NCBI GenBank assembly: GCA_949318235.1
Contig: OX439137.1
Location: forward strand, 7,623,872 to 7,687,871
DNA: 64,000 nt
Direction: 5' to 3'
DNA from: Ecdyonurus torrentis
Lineage: Eukaryota > Arthropoda > Insecta > Ephemeroptera > Heptageniidae
This document shows, piece by piece, positions 52,950-63,899 of this stretch (the stretch's first letter is position 1; each line of letters starts with the position of its first letter). The translations under genes and the position numbers were made by a program. The notes beneath the pieces are model-generated. The model searched no databases and was not told where the DNA came from. It saw nothing but the letters and a program-made list of their open reading frames with translations.

Positions 52950-53110
52950 AAATACGGTAACTGAGATACACAAGCCGCCGATGTAGCTTACTCAAACGCT
53001 TGGATACGACTAAAGAAGTCGAAGGTAGAGCGCGGCGCGGCGAGCGCTTCTATAGTGCCGATATACTCGTGCCGCGTACAATTATAGGAGGAGGTGGGAG
53101 GGGCAATAAA
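52950..53110 (-). promoter_or_regulatory. Candidate internal promoter for the short isoform
   Basis: This is an island of non-repetitive, GC-rich DNA in otherwise AT-rich intron, densest at 53026-53045 (GCGCGGCGCGGCGAGCGC). Read on the minus strand, a TATAAT box lies at 53086-53081 and an initiator-like TCAGTT near 52959. No in-frame coding is apparent. It sits 200-360 bp upstream of the candidate first ATG at 52746, a normal 5' UTR distance. The assignment is inference from composition and position. Confidence 0.4.
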
Positions 53111-53380
53111 AAGGAAATACAGGGCACAATGCATTTTTATTATTACCTTTGAAAATAGAAGTCTGTCATAATACTTTTTATATATCTATTATACCAATTA
53201 TCATCTTTTTGTTTTTAATAGTGTCAAATTGATATCTATTATTAATTCTAAAGGTTCATCATTTATAACTATTTTAAACAGTCAAAATTATGAAATTTTA
53301 TGATACTCAGAAAAAAAGATTCTTCACAACTTTAGTTTCAACTAAAAAGACTCGATTTTTTTTTTTTAAATTTTTTAATG

Positions 53381-53616
53381 CACGGATAAAAATATGTAAT
53401 AATTATGCTACACACCCCATTTTCAGCAATATGCAATTCAGAATAATTTATGCTATATATTGTACGCACTAACTGTTGTATTTAGCATAAATGTTGTATT
53501 TTTTATTACACATAATTATACTGTTTCAATTTTGTTATAATTATTGTATATTCATGATATTATGTATACATGATAAAGATATAAATACATCATAAATTAC
53601 GTAATTAATTCTCTCG
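53381..53616. mobile_element. REP-C MITE copy, diverged
   Basis: From CACGGATAAAAATATGTAAT to TACGTAATTAATTCTCTCG, with TTTAGCATAAATG inside. It lies 270 bp upstream of the candidate internal promoter. Confidence 0.65.
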
Positions 53617-54888
53617 TAAGTAGGGCCGCAGATGCCCAAAATATATTGACTATTATAAGAACTTTATTAAGGCGTTGTGAGGGCTCGATATCCCTATGTA
53701 TTTTTCAAAATCTTATAGATCTACCATATCATTTGTCTTTAATTTACATTCTAATTTTTATTTCAATGTCATTAATTTGTTAACAGTATATTTGAACTTT
53801 TCTGTTATTAAAAATATAATTTAAAATTTAATGTATCTAAAAACTCTTTGGCACATCTCGTTACGACAAATAAATGACTTGAAAGGTTAAAACTGTATTA
53901 GATACTTCTTAAATAATAATAAAATCCATTTCACGATCACTTTTTTTTTTAATCAACTGATACAGAACACTCCTCTCAGGTATATACCTTCAATTAAGAA
54001 AGCCCTACTTCTTCTTCTTCAGCGTAAATTCTAAATAACGATATATAAAAAAAATAAATCTTAAGTAAAATTTCAGGTAAAACTTCAATCATATAAATGC
54101 CTCGTTATCACCAATAATGATTAATCATGGGTATTATATAAGATTGATTTCAAATATTTGACAGTTATATTACATAGATATATATAAAAATCGTGCACTG
54201 CAAGAGTGGGTTCTATATAACAAAACGGTAGAAATTACGCAAGTTCAAACATATAATATATATTTTAAGTTAACCTTTTATGCTTCGTTTGACACGATAC
54301 ATCAATTTGATGAACTTGAACTTAAAACTGAGCTATAGGTTATGGCTAGTAAAATGTAATACGGAAGTAAACACTGGTGAGTGTTTTTATTATTATTGTT
54401 ACTGAGATTGCCTCTAAGTTTTACTTTACACTATCAAAAACAACATAAAAAAAAAGATGTTTTACGCAAATGTTAAAATTAGGAATTAAAACAATAATGA
54501 TAAAAAAAACAATAAATCAATCAATTTTTTAAAATTTGCTCTACTAGCACGCTATTAGCTTGACGTTCCTCCCCCTCCTATATTTGAATCTGATTTAAAA
54601 GATATTTTGAATATTCTTTAAAATTTTATTATTTATTTACTATTATTTACTATTGTTTATTTATTATTACTGATTTTGCCTCTAACTTTTACCGTATACT
54701 ATTTTTCAAAAATATTATACTTCAATGCTGTACGCAAAAGCTAAATCAGGAATTAAAAAAAATATTGATAAAAAATAAATCAATCAATACTTCAAAAATT
54801 TGCTCGATTTTTTTTTTTTTTTTTTTTGATCTACCTAATTCTTTTATCAATTAATCCGATGAATAAGTTGTACAGAGCAATACAAAAT

Positions 54889-55090
54889 GTTTCAAATTCA
54901 AATTCAAATTAGTTCTTTATTCAGCAACAGAGCAAGTCCAAATACACTGAATATAATAGAGTCAAAACAATACAAAAAGACAAAACAAACATAAAAGACA
55001 CATCGTCCATGCCTCAATCAAACCTCCCTCCAAACGCATGCAAAGATACGTCTGGAGGGAGGTCGGACCACGGCATGGACGATATAAAAC
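54889..55090 (-). mobile_element. Truncated LINE-like 3' end
   Basis: Read on the minus strand: a GC-rich hairpin (GGCATGGACG and its complement, 55004-55081, with nested GGAGGGAGG), then T-rich sequence. The end is CTGAATAAAGAACTA followed by three ATTTGA repeats. A poly-A signal-like AATAAA shortly before a terminal simple repeat is typical of non-LTR retrotransposon 3' UTRs. No reverse transcriptase is present, so it would be a 5'-truncated copy. Family not recognised. Confidence 0.5.
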
Positions 55091-55915
55091 AAAATCTTAT
55101 TTATTTGACTTACACGTTTTTACATTTTGGTGATACTAAATATTGTCTCAAATAAGAGTGATTAATGAATAATTTTGAGACAAAACTTTGATTTCAATTT
55201 AAAATTTGAATAACAAATCAATTGGCACACGCTATTGGCTTAAGGGCCATCTAAATACAACCCTTAACTTAAGGGTAGTATCTCAAAATATAAAAAGAAA
55301 AATGTCCAAAACTTTATGATGCTATTTGAAAGTTAATAACCAAAAATATAATAAAATTTTCAGAACCCGTGACCATCAGATAAGAGAGAAAATAATTATT
55401 GAAATTAGCACGGGCTTATATGCGACTAAAAATTAAAAAACGAAATCATAATTTAAAATCTAGAATGGTACTCCCTCCCCTTTTTTTTTACATTTTTGAA
55501 AATACCTTATCCTAATGTATCAAGGTGCAATTTTATTTATTTCTTTACGTCTTTATAGTCAAATCCCACAGTAGCAACGATAGCTCGCCTTGATCCTTTT
55601 TTTTTTTTTTATTATTTTTTTCAACATTTGAATCTGATTAAAAGATAATGTATTATTCTTTATAATTTTACTGTTTATTTACAATCTACCTTAACTGCCT
55701 TCTTTCACTATAGAGCATCCGTACTACATATAAAGAGAAAGATTAATATCGTACATCCTTATTTAAAACTCGCACAAAAATATAATTTATCTTTAAAAGT
55801 CATAATAATAAAAATGATAGTAAAAAAAGGTGAAGAAATAATAAAAATTACTCTATAACTGCATTTTAATATCAGGTGATGACGGCGTTAAATAATTTTC
55901 TATAAAAGAAGTCAC

Positions 55916-55946
<31 letters not shown>

Positions 55947-56052
55947 ACAGCAGCTTCACCTTATGTCATGAATATTTATTTATCCGTGAAATTTCGACAG
56001 GAAATCAATCGTGATAATAATAAAAAATATATATTATTTAAAAAAACGGTGC

Positions 56053-56099
<47 letters not shown>

Positions 56100-56984
56100 A
56101 AAGGAGGAACGAAATTCACACTTAATTTTAAAACTTTAGAACATTTTCAAATTCTTCTTTTTTTTCTCGTTCTATTTTTTGTTTGTTTATATCTTCATCT
56201 TAAAAGGACTGAGCTAAATATTTAATCTAAACATCAGTTATTGCGATCAGACAAAATCTGAAGTTGCAAAAATAATGGGGAATCAACATGCAAACATTTT
56301 TAGTTTAAGAATCCCATGTAATGTAAATAAAAAAAAAATGCTATTAAAAAATTATCATTTTTTTTAAACTGAATAAATGCAGAGTGAATATTACGCGGCT
56401 CAAATCGATTTGACTTTCACGTTTATCGCGGCCAACTCAAATAGCAAATTATGTATAGAAGTCAGTCCGGTTGTCAGGGTTGTTTACTGAATAGTCCTGA
56501 AATATATAAGGTTTTGTATGAGATTTTAAGCCCATAGCTAAGCACCATTATGGCCGCTGCGCGCAAGTGTATAGTATTTTATGTATGGGTGGGTAAAACC
56601 GTGGTAAGGGGTATTCATGTATTATGGACTATTATATACATACACATATTATGTCACTTAACCCTTCAGTACTCTCACAAACTGGGAAGAAAACTTGTCA
56701 AATAAGCAACCCGCGCTACAAATTTTATTGTACACCCAAAATTGATGACATCATGAATTTTTAAAGTTACACACTTAACAGCTTTTAACCCCAATTTTCG
56801 AGGGTACAAAAGGATTTAGGGATGTAATGTGTGGATAAATGATGGTTCCATCTCATAAATTTTACGATTTTTAAGACTAGTATCCCTCCACGGAAAATAA
56901 AATCTACTTAAATTAAGCAAAAAGCTAGTATTAAAATGCTGTGTTTTGCAATAGAGACAGTCCTAACTGAGAATTAGTAGGGCG

Positions 56985-57075
56985 GTATGCTAGACCCGCT
57001 CCTACCTGCGCGCAGCATAGCATACCTGTCGGCCAGGAGAAATAGACTCAGGTGAGGTGGGCTTGCAAACTCACC
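56985..57075. other. GC-rich unexplained block
   Basis: Sequence around GGTATGCTAGACCCGCTCCT and GGTCGGCCAGGAGAAATAG-like wording stands out from AT-rich DNA. No ORF. It may be one end of the same unit as 57640-57905, because ATCTACTTAAATT(A/T)AGCA occurs near both (about 56905 and 57922). Confidence 0.3.
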
Positions 57076-57639
57076 CCTAGTATATTTGAGTTAGCACTAA
57101 TATACTAAATTTTAGAATTGGACCGCAAAATGGCGTACATGAGATTTTTTTAAATAATTCTGTGTATTAATTTAATTATTAATTATTATAAAAAATAAAC
57201 GTTGGTAATAATTTGAAATATTCAATGAAATGAATAATTCCCGCGGTGGATGTTCTTAGTTTATTATAATTGTATGCAAATATACTTTCATATAAATTAC
57301 ATAATTATAAATCATATCATAATTTGTTAGTAGCGGGGGACAGAGGACCATTTTTTTTTCAATGCGTCGATCGGGTTTGGGTACCATAGGCCATATCGAT
57401 GAATATATCAAATATAATATACCATTGTGTTACTACATGACGACTCATTTTGCACCTTATTTGACTGTGCGATTACTTCATTTTTATTTTTTATGTAAAA
57501 TCGTCACTTATAATTCTATTTGCATGTTATTCGCGGTAATTAAGACAGTTAAAGTATTTTTATAAATCTGATAGTTTAGAATTCATTACCTTCTTCATGG
57601 TCTCCTGAAAAATAGAGAAACGTGGCCATTTAAACGGAG

Positions 57640-57905
57640 ATTGGCTGATTTTAGCAATGCTAGCTCCTAGTTCGCGGGAATACTAGATCGGCTCAGGCGG
57701 GTTAAGCACAGCTGCGCTGGCAGTCAGGTGCCGCTCCTCCTGGATCTCAGGTGACATAAATACTATACTGACTATAACTGACGCTAGGTACCGCTCCCCC
57801 TAGATCGCAGGTGGTATAAAATCTAGTGCTGGGGTTTTGGCGTCACTTATGCTAGAGATGCAGGCTACTCAGATCTTGCACGCATGTACTAGGGCGCGGG
57901 CTTAT
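57640..57905. other. GC-rich unexplained block with short direct repeats
   Basis: Two related stretches: CAGGTGCCGCTCCTCCTGGATCTCAGGTG-type near 57725 and TAGGTACCGCTCCCCCTAGATCGCAGGTG-type near 57785 (cited for their shared GCTCC-CCT-GATC-CAGGTG pattern). No coding frame. It probably belongs to an unrecognised repeat. Confidence 0.35.
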
Positions 57906-57958
57906 TTGCGTTAGTATACTAATCTACTTAAATTTAGCACATCTTTTTTTTCCGTGCT

Positions 57959-58300
57959 TTAAAGGAATAAACCAGAGAAAAAAATAAGCATTTATATCAC
58001 AAAACACTCGATGGGATTTACATAAATAACTATAGTTTGTCTCGAAACCTAACAGTAGCCCCGTAGCAGTGATCAGAAATTTCAATTTATGCAATCCGCA
58101 CAACATTTTCTAACTAACTTTTCATGTTTCTGACGTTATAAACATGAATTTTCACGCAAATTGCATACTTTACAGTATTTTTACGCTCTCTCGTGGGGCT
58201 ACATTAACATTCTGGTAAAAATTGTCATTAGTTTTGAAGATCACATTTCGTGTTTATTCATTAAAAAGCACATGTTGTTTTATGTGGTCTACGGCTTTAA
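57959..58300. mobile_element. REP-B MITE copy, inverted
   Basis: Reverse orientation: starts TTAAAGGAATAAACCAGAG and ends GTGGTCTACGGCTTTAA. Close to the copies at 28968 and 44838. It lies 28 bp left of the assembly gap. Confidence 0.85.
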
Positions 58301-58328
58301 GAACTAAAGGTCTTTAAAAAAGTTAAGG

Positions 58329-58528
58329 NNNNNNNNNNNNNNNNNNNNNNNNNNNNNNNNNNNNNNNNNNNNNNNNNNNNNNNNNNNNNNNNNNNNNNNN
58401 NNNNNNNNNNNNNNNNNNNNNNNNNNNNNNNNNNNNNNNNNNNNNNNNNNNNNNNNNNNNNNNNNNNNNNNNNNNNNNNNNNNNNNNNNNNNNNNNNNNN
58501 NNNNNNNNNNNNNNNNNNNNNNNNNNNN
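58329..58528. other. Assembly gap (200 N)
   Basis: Exactly 200 undetermined bases inside the giant intron, flanked by a MITE on the left and a 26-base poly-A on the right. Confidence 1.
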
Positions 58529-58534
58529 ACATGA

Positions 58535-58567
<33 letters not shown>

Positions 58568-59170
58568 GCAAGGTACGTAAACTAAATTATTTAAAATTTC
58601 TATTATTTAATATATAAGTTTAAAAAATTAATTTATATGAGCATAAAAAAAGAGAGCCATTTAGGTCACTTTTATTGAAGTTTCGCAATGTCACAGCATT
58701 TTTTTTTTTAATATATATATTATATAACATTTTTTGTATACTATATATAACTATTGTTATACAGATGTTAATAAAAAAAAGACGATTCTTATATTTAATA
58801 ATGAATAATAAAACTTTTACTTATGTCCTAAAATAAAGACAATGTAATTGTGTATAAGTTTATAATACTTTCTATTACATAATGTAAATTTTTTTATGTC
58901 GATAACTTCAATTGTTATCATTAAAAAATTGCGATACGCATTAAAATTATATCGATTACAAATATGGTTTGATCTGATTTTAATAACTTCCTTAAAAATA
59001 CATTAGACCAATTTTTTATTTTTATTTTGACCGCCTTGAAGTTATGCAACTGTTTGAGCTTTGCTGTAGAAACAGTTGCATATACTGCAGGGGCTTTCAA
59101 ATGAACCAAAAATAATATAATAAATTAATAATTTATTTGTTATAAATGAGAGTTAAATTGATAGTAGTAT

Positions 59171-59471
59171 AAGGTGTATGCATTCATGTTAAAGTCGACG
59201 CCATGTTGGATCACTCATGTTGGATCACTCAAAATAAATCATTTTGCAGTTTAAAAACACTATGCAATATTTTTGAGAGCATTGATGCTGTAAATATGTT
59301 GAATTAGTATCTCAAGTATGTATAAGAAAAATAACAATAACAAAAATATTAACAGATTTCTCAAAGAAAATTACCTAAAACGAAGTTTGTCCTATATTGA
59401 GCAATGTTATTCATTACTCCAGTATGGCCTCCAAGTGCATTAAATATGACGTCATGCGGATACACCCTATT
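59171..59471. mobile_element. REP-A MITE copy, inverted
   Basis: From AGGTGTATGCATTCATGTT to GACGTCATGCGGATACACCC. It carries a local 16-bp duplication of CATGTTGGATCACTC (59199-59229). Confidence 0.8.
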
Positions 59472-59887
59472 ATCCGCAATGCAGTACATAAAACAAATTT
59501 CTCTAGATTTTTATGTTATGTTTTGATCACACATTTGCACTTTTCTTATCAACTATTGGGTGCTATATACGTTCCATGATAATAAGTTTCATGAATATAG
59601 TTTTGATCAGTTAAAAATTATTACTCTAATTCAAAACGTATGCACTATGCAGTGTTCAAAAATTGACTAAATGTGGAGAATAATTAACAGGGAAAAAATG
59701 ACTTTTTGAAATTGATTGAAATTGTCTGTTGACAATTGAGAGATCATTTAATAAAAAACACAACCTAATTGAAGTTGATAGGATAGAATTTGTCAGGCAA
59801 AAAAACTATTTTAAACCCAACTTTATACACAAATTGAATTTGTGAGGCGATATCAAAATTAGGGACAGAATAAAAAAAGGTACTCAC

Positions 59888-60801
59888 CTCTCGGCTTGGT
59901 TTGTCCAATCTTGTTCAAGATCTGATGGTGGTGGTGGCAAAGGTAAATCTGAGTTAAAAACTTCATCTTCCATTACTGGAGGTGGTGTAGGGGGAGGTGG
60001 ATCTGGACTTGATGGTCTTCTGCTCACTGTAGCGGGGGGTAAGTTTAGAGACACTGGCGGATTTAGAGCCGAAATTTTAGGTGGTTGCATAGGTACAGCA
60101 TGAGAAACAGGAGATAATTTAGGAGCTGCTATCAAAGGTGGCGAGAGAGCAGGAGGTGATACAGTAGGAGGTGAAGGAATAGGAGGAGAAGTCATAGGTG
60201 GTGCTACAGAAGAAGTTGAGTGCACCAACTTATTACGAGAATAATGTTGAAAAGAAGTAGATCTTAAATGTGGTTTCTTAGGAGGTCTTTCAGGTACCCA
60301 ATCATCTAAAGATATAGAAGGTCCAACAACTATAGGTCCTAATAAATCAGATGATGTATCTGTAGGTGATGGTAATAATTTTATATTTTTAGGACTCATT
60401 TTTCTACGTTGTGGACTTGTAGGTTCATCATGTATATGTTTTCTTTGAGAAATTGGTTCTTCGAGCATGTTTTTACGTTGTGGACTTATGGGTAATTCTG
60501 ATGACGATAGACTTGAACTACTACTATGGCTTTGACGTCTACTTGGTTCTTTTAGTTTGTTATCTGTTAGACTATGCTCACGGACGTGTATGAAGTTAGA
60601 TTCTTTAACTTTGTTGTTACTGTCAGTTAGGCTGTGTTCACGTACGTGTTTGTATTCACTGAAGCTATGTTCACGTGAGTGGTTACTAGTGATGCTAGGT
60701 TCACGGACATGTAGAGAAATGTTATGTTCAGGTTGGGTTACTTTACGTATCTCGAAGTCACTTGGTTTGTCTGATAAATCACGAGATGTTGGTACGGGAA
60801 C
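59888..60801 (-). CDS. shrm: Shroom-like scaffold, exon 5 of 7 visible (large, proline-rich)
   Basis: The acceptor TCTGTTACCAG ends at 60802 and the donor GTGAGTA starts at 59887. The 914 bases are 304 codons plus AG. The first third holds four imperfect copies of a (H)VREHS(L/F)(T/S) motif. The middle has SPQRK/SQRKH/SPQRRK repeats, then SLDDWVPERPPKKPHLR, which looks like the most conserved segment. The C-terminal third is strongly Pro-rich, with many SPP(x)PS steps and DLPLPPPPSDLEQD, typical SH3 or EVH1 ligand sequence. Everything but the DDWVPERPPKKPHLR block is probably disordered. Open reading continues upstream of the acceptor into intron ((GA)n tract read as SLSLSL), so an ATG-based call there would overextend the exon. 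Confidence 0.9.
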
Positions 60802-60860
60802 CTGGTAACAGAAAATACAAATATTATAACTACTATACTGTACTATGTATTTTGATAAGA

Positions 60861-60903
<43 letters not shown>

Positions 60904-61621
60904 TGAAATACATTCAGTTAATTTTGACAAGAATAATATTAATAACAAAGATACTTGGTAATAGTTTAAACAATAATTCAATATTCTACAAAATATTCAA
61001 TTCTAATTATTTATAAAACAACAACAAAAAACAATGATAAATTTAAATGAAAAGGATAGGAGAAGTTAGGATAGGATTTGGTGACAGCAAGATTTTTACT
61101 GAACTATGGGACTTTCTAAACTTTGGTAAGGCCCTTGCTGGTATTTCTATTATTTACTTTAATATTCATACTAATAGTGATGCTTTTTTTCTTTAAATAA
61201 AAAACAAACAGAAAGTGCGACATTAGGTTGCATTTATATGAACATTAGAGCTATAACTCTGTGCCACAAGAGACCTCAACTTCTCCATAGAACTTCTACT
61301 GTGGTAAGGCTTGTGCTGGTATTTCTATTCTTTTCTTTAAGATTAATCCTAACTGTGATGATTTTTTTCTTAAGTTGATTTTGTATACATCTGTATAGTT
61401 GATTTCTATTTAGTTGATTTAGATTTACCTCTTTGATTACGTATATAACTCTTCCAATATCCTCTTTTATTTTTTTAAATTTTAAGTCTGACTAATAATA
61501 ATAATAATTGAATAATTTCAAAATTTCACAAATTTTGTGATACTTTAATTATTATAAATAAACAAGTAACAGAAAGTTTGGAAGAAAAAAATAATGATTC
61601 TCTCCTGTAGTGTTCTCTTAC
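60802..61621 (-). other. Intron between exons 4 and 5
   Basis: A phase-0 intron with GTAAGA donor and CAG acceptor. It contains a (GA)n tract at 60863-60900. Two stretches (61115-61215 and 61300-61375) share TGGTAAGGC-CTTG-TGCTGGTATTTCTATT wording, so they are a short local duplication. Nothing else is seen. Confidence 0.8.
60863..60900. repeat. (GA)19 microsatellite
   Basis: In the intron 60 bp upstream of the exon 5 acceptor. On the coding strand it is a TC tract, so it could add to the polypyrimidine context. Confidence 0.98.
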
Positions 61622-61931
61622 CTGAGGTTCAGGTCTATTTCTCCACAGTTCTGATGCCGCAGTTCTGGGTGGTGCAGCTGGTGGTGAGAGATGTGGTTCT
61701 GATCTCCACTGTTCTCCTCGCCAAGAGTGTGCTTGTTGTTGCTGTTGACGTTCATAATAACTGAGAAGTGCTCGCTTCTGTATCGCTCTCAGAGTAGCCG
61801 CGTCCCCGCGTGAGGATCGTGACGAAGCGAGAGATGAAGTGGAGACTGACAGAGACTGTCGCTCAGATTGTCGCTCTAGCTCATGAACTCGCTCAGCAAC
61901 ACTTAGGTTATGTGATGAAGGAGGAGGAGAT
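61622..61931 (-). CDS. shrm: Shroom-like scaffold, exon 4 of 7 visible
   Basis: The acceptor ATATTTCAG ends at 61932 and the donor GTAAGA starts at 61621. The 310 bases are one completing base plus 103 codons, ending in phase 0. No long ATG-started ORF marks this exon, but its frame is open throughout and both junctions agree in phase. The order is a Pro/Ser start, a charged helix-prone part (SVAERVHELERQSERQ), a Ser-rich part, then ATLRAIQKRALLSYYERQ and five Gln in all, followed by a Trp-rich segment with AAPPRT. The AERVxELE and AIQKRALLSYYERQ motifs look like conserved helices of the Shroom middle region. The (Q)n run is coded by CAA/CAG. Confidence 0.85.
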
Positions 61932-62283
61932 CTGAAATATTACAGAAAGAAATTGTTAAATATAGAGTATATGTTAGCAAATTTAAGCTACACTTGCATA
62001 GGTGTTAAAAATCACATATTTTGGGTCTCCGCATAGATTACTGCTTCTACTTTTACTGTACTACAGTTACTGCACTCAAAATCTTAAAACATAGGCTTTT
62101 TAAATTGTATGAAAATACAAAATTATGGATTAATATTAAATATATAGGAGTTTGCAGTCTTGTATACATTATCTATAAATGTTTCTAATTTTCAGCAAAA
62201 GTTGAAATTTTTTATGAAGACAATTTTGGTACATATACTGTATACATCTCACAGAAGGCTAAATTGAAAAATAAAAGTAGAGG

Positions 62284-62285
<2 letters not shown>

Positions 62286-62341
<56 letters not shown>
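62286..62341. repeat. (GA)28 microsatellite
   Basis: In the intron 70 bp downstream of the exon 3 donor; it is TC on the coding strand. Confidence 0.98.
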
Positions 62342-62343
<2 letters not shown>

Positions 62344-62411
62344 AAAACTATGGGCTCAAAATTAACTTCAAAGATCTTTACTAAATATCAATGATTGTGC
62401 TGATGGTATAC

Positions 62412-62577
62412 CTGCTAGCACTCTGACTACGAGAGTTGAGAGCATTATTCCTATGCACTCTGGATGGCCAGGCAGCACCAGTAGCTTGCTGTGGTGCCAG
62501 ATACAACACGCTCTCCGACATGTGACGTTGAGGAGTCTGCACCCGCGAGCTGTGAGCTATCAGTTGACCTCGCACAC
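62412..62577 (-). CDS. shrm: Shroom-like scaffold, exon 3 of 7 visible
   Basis: The acceptor TTGTATAG ends at 62578 and the donor GTATAC starts at 62411. The 166 bases are two completing bases, 54 codons and two leftover bases. The peptide contains GQLIAHSSRVQTPQRHMSES and then VLYLAPQQ, followed by a Ser/Arg/Asn-rich tail. The block AHS-x-x-VQTPQRH-x-SESVLY is the strongest cue for Shroom: I remember near-identical wording in insect Shroom proteins, but a database search is needed to prove it. The split codon AG|A (Arg) joins to the next exon. Confidence 0.85.
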
Positions 62578-62769
62578 CTATACAACACACACATAATGTA
62601 AATAAAGTTCTTACACAAAATTTAAATATTGACATGATCTCATCACACAATAAATACTATGCAATAAATTTGGACTGCATGACATAGTTATATTGCATAA
62701 TGAAAATGTTGCACTGTGTGATCTTGACTTTATAGACTGTTATATAAATCGATCTCATTGAGAACAAAA

Positions 62770-63025
62770 TGTCTATCACGTTTTTTTTTATCACATGAAG
62801 CAAAATGTCTATCTCGTTTTTTGTCACGCGAAGCAAATTGTTTATCTCGTTTTTGACTCCCGAAGCAAAATGCCTATCTCAAGCGCCATCTCCATTACGT
62901 TCGGGAACGAGATAGACATTTTGCTTACCGTGATAAAAAACGAGATAGGCATTTTGCTTACGGTGACAAAATAAGAGACAAACATTTTGCTTCTCGTGAC
63001 AAAAAACAAGATAGACATTTAGTTT
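62770..63025. repeat. Inverted minisatellite, about 33-bp unit
   Basis: Units of the form AAGCAAAATGTCTATCTCGT plus TTTTTGTCACG run forward at 62768-62880 and reversed at 62908-63020, about three to four on each side of a short centre (GCGCCATCTCCATTACGTTC). The frame 62879-63100 minus, with recurring KQNVYLVF, only translates it. Confidence 0.75.
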
Positions 63026-63360
63026 GCAACAAGATCGAAATGTGAGTTTAGCTGTTTTGAAACTACACCCTTCCCGTGAAGCTGCTTTCTTAATAAACAC
63101 TTTTTTTTTTTTTTTTTTTTTTTTTTTACTGTTGCATTTTCATTGTTACAACAAAAGAAATATGCTTAATTTAACAAACATAAAATAAAATATTATATTC
63201 AGGTGTAGAACTGACTGACTTTTTTGCTAGGGACATTAAGTGAAAAATGAAGGTAAGTTCCGTAACCTAATGATAATTACTACGCTATTGCATGAATAAT
63301 TCCCGCCTCACTTCTACCCTTGCTAAGTTTTAGTTCCCTGGAAAGTTAAAGAAAAGTTAC

Positions 63361-63488
63361 CTGGAGGTCCGACACTGCTGGAGACACTCATGTCACTCAA
63401 AGATCCTCGCCACTTGCTCATCTCAGAGTCTCTCTCAACGTCATCGTCCCAGCCAGGGTGAGAACATCCTTGACTGTCTTGTCTTAAC
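63361..63488 (-). CDS. shrm: Shroom-like scaffold, exon 2 of 7 visible
   Basis: The acceptor TTCTGCAG ends at 63489 and the donor GTAACT starts at 63360. The 128 bases are one completing base, 42 codons and one leftover base, so phase fits both neighbours. The peptide contains LRQDSQGCSHPGWDDDVERD followed by MSKWRGSLSDMSVSSSVGPP. The KWRGSLSDMSV motif looks like the Lys-Trp-(His)-Gly-Ser-x-Ser-Asp-x-Ser signature I associate with the ASD1 region of Shroom proteins, the part that binds F-actin in vertebrate members. The assignment rests on remembered motifs. The splice structure is seen directly and is firm. Confidence 0.85.
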
Positions 63489-63573
63489 CTGCAGAAGTCA
63501 GTCAAATTAGTATACAAGATAATTTATTATTATTAGGTATTATGTTTGTAGTTATACAATTATACAGTCCTAG

Positions 63574-63620
63574 ATTTTATGAAGTTGTAAGGGACCCAAA
63601 AAATGACCACTTCATAAAAT
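63574..63620. repeat. Hairpin with 12-bp perfect stem
   Basis: ATTTTATGAAGT (63574-63585) and ACTTCATAAAAT (63609-63620), with a 23-base loop. Intronic; role unknown. Confidence 0.6.
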
Positions 63621-63899
63621 AGAATTTCATTAAATCGATAATAATAATAAATTAACATTAATAATTATCAATAATAAATGAACTTACTTGGAGCATAATA
63701 ATAAAAGCGTAAAAATAAAGCCATAATTTCAATTACAGTAGTAATGAATTTATATGTACTGTACTGTACTAAAGGTTAAAAATGTTCTAGGCTTATCTGT
63801 AATCCCTGTTTTGTTTTGATGGGATTGCAAAAGTTTTGAGGGGCAAGGTAACAGGTTTACAAACAACCAAATATATATTGATGACATATGATTTCTTAC

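Larger units (their letters stand above)
61932..63899 (-). other. Introns around exons 2 and 3, non-coding remainder
   Basis: Three introns (61932-62411, 62578-63360, 63489-63899), all GT-AG. They hold a (GA)n tract (62286-62341), an inverted minisatellite (about 62770-63025), a 27-base poly-T (63101-63127) and a 12-bp-stem hairpin (63574-63620). The rest is plain AT-rich intron. Confidence 0.8.

Noticed and set aside
59046..59082. Hairpin TGCAACTGTTT...AAACAGTTGCA, a possible microRNA precursor
   Set aside because: An 11-bp stem with a 14-base loop is too short for a typical pre-microRNA.
60802..60981. N-terminal extension of exon 5 to an upstream ATG
   Set aside because: It reads through a TC microsatellite. 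The CAG acceptor at 60802 and phase match with exon 4 show it is intron.
63684..63712. Possible alternative first exon on the minus strand (MALFLRFYYYAP then GTAAGT)
   Set aside because: The donor phase does not fit exon 2; it fits only if exon 2 is skipped to exon 3. No promoter-like block is seen. Probably chance.
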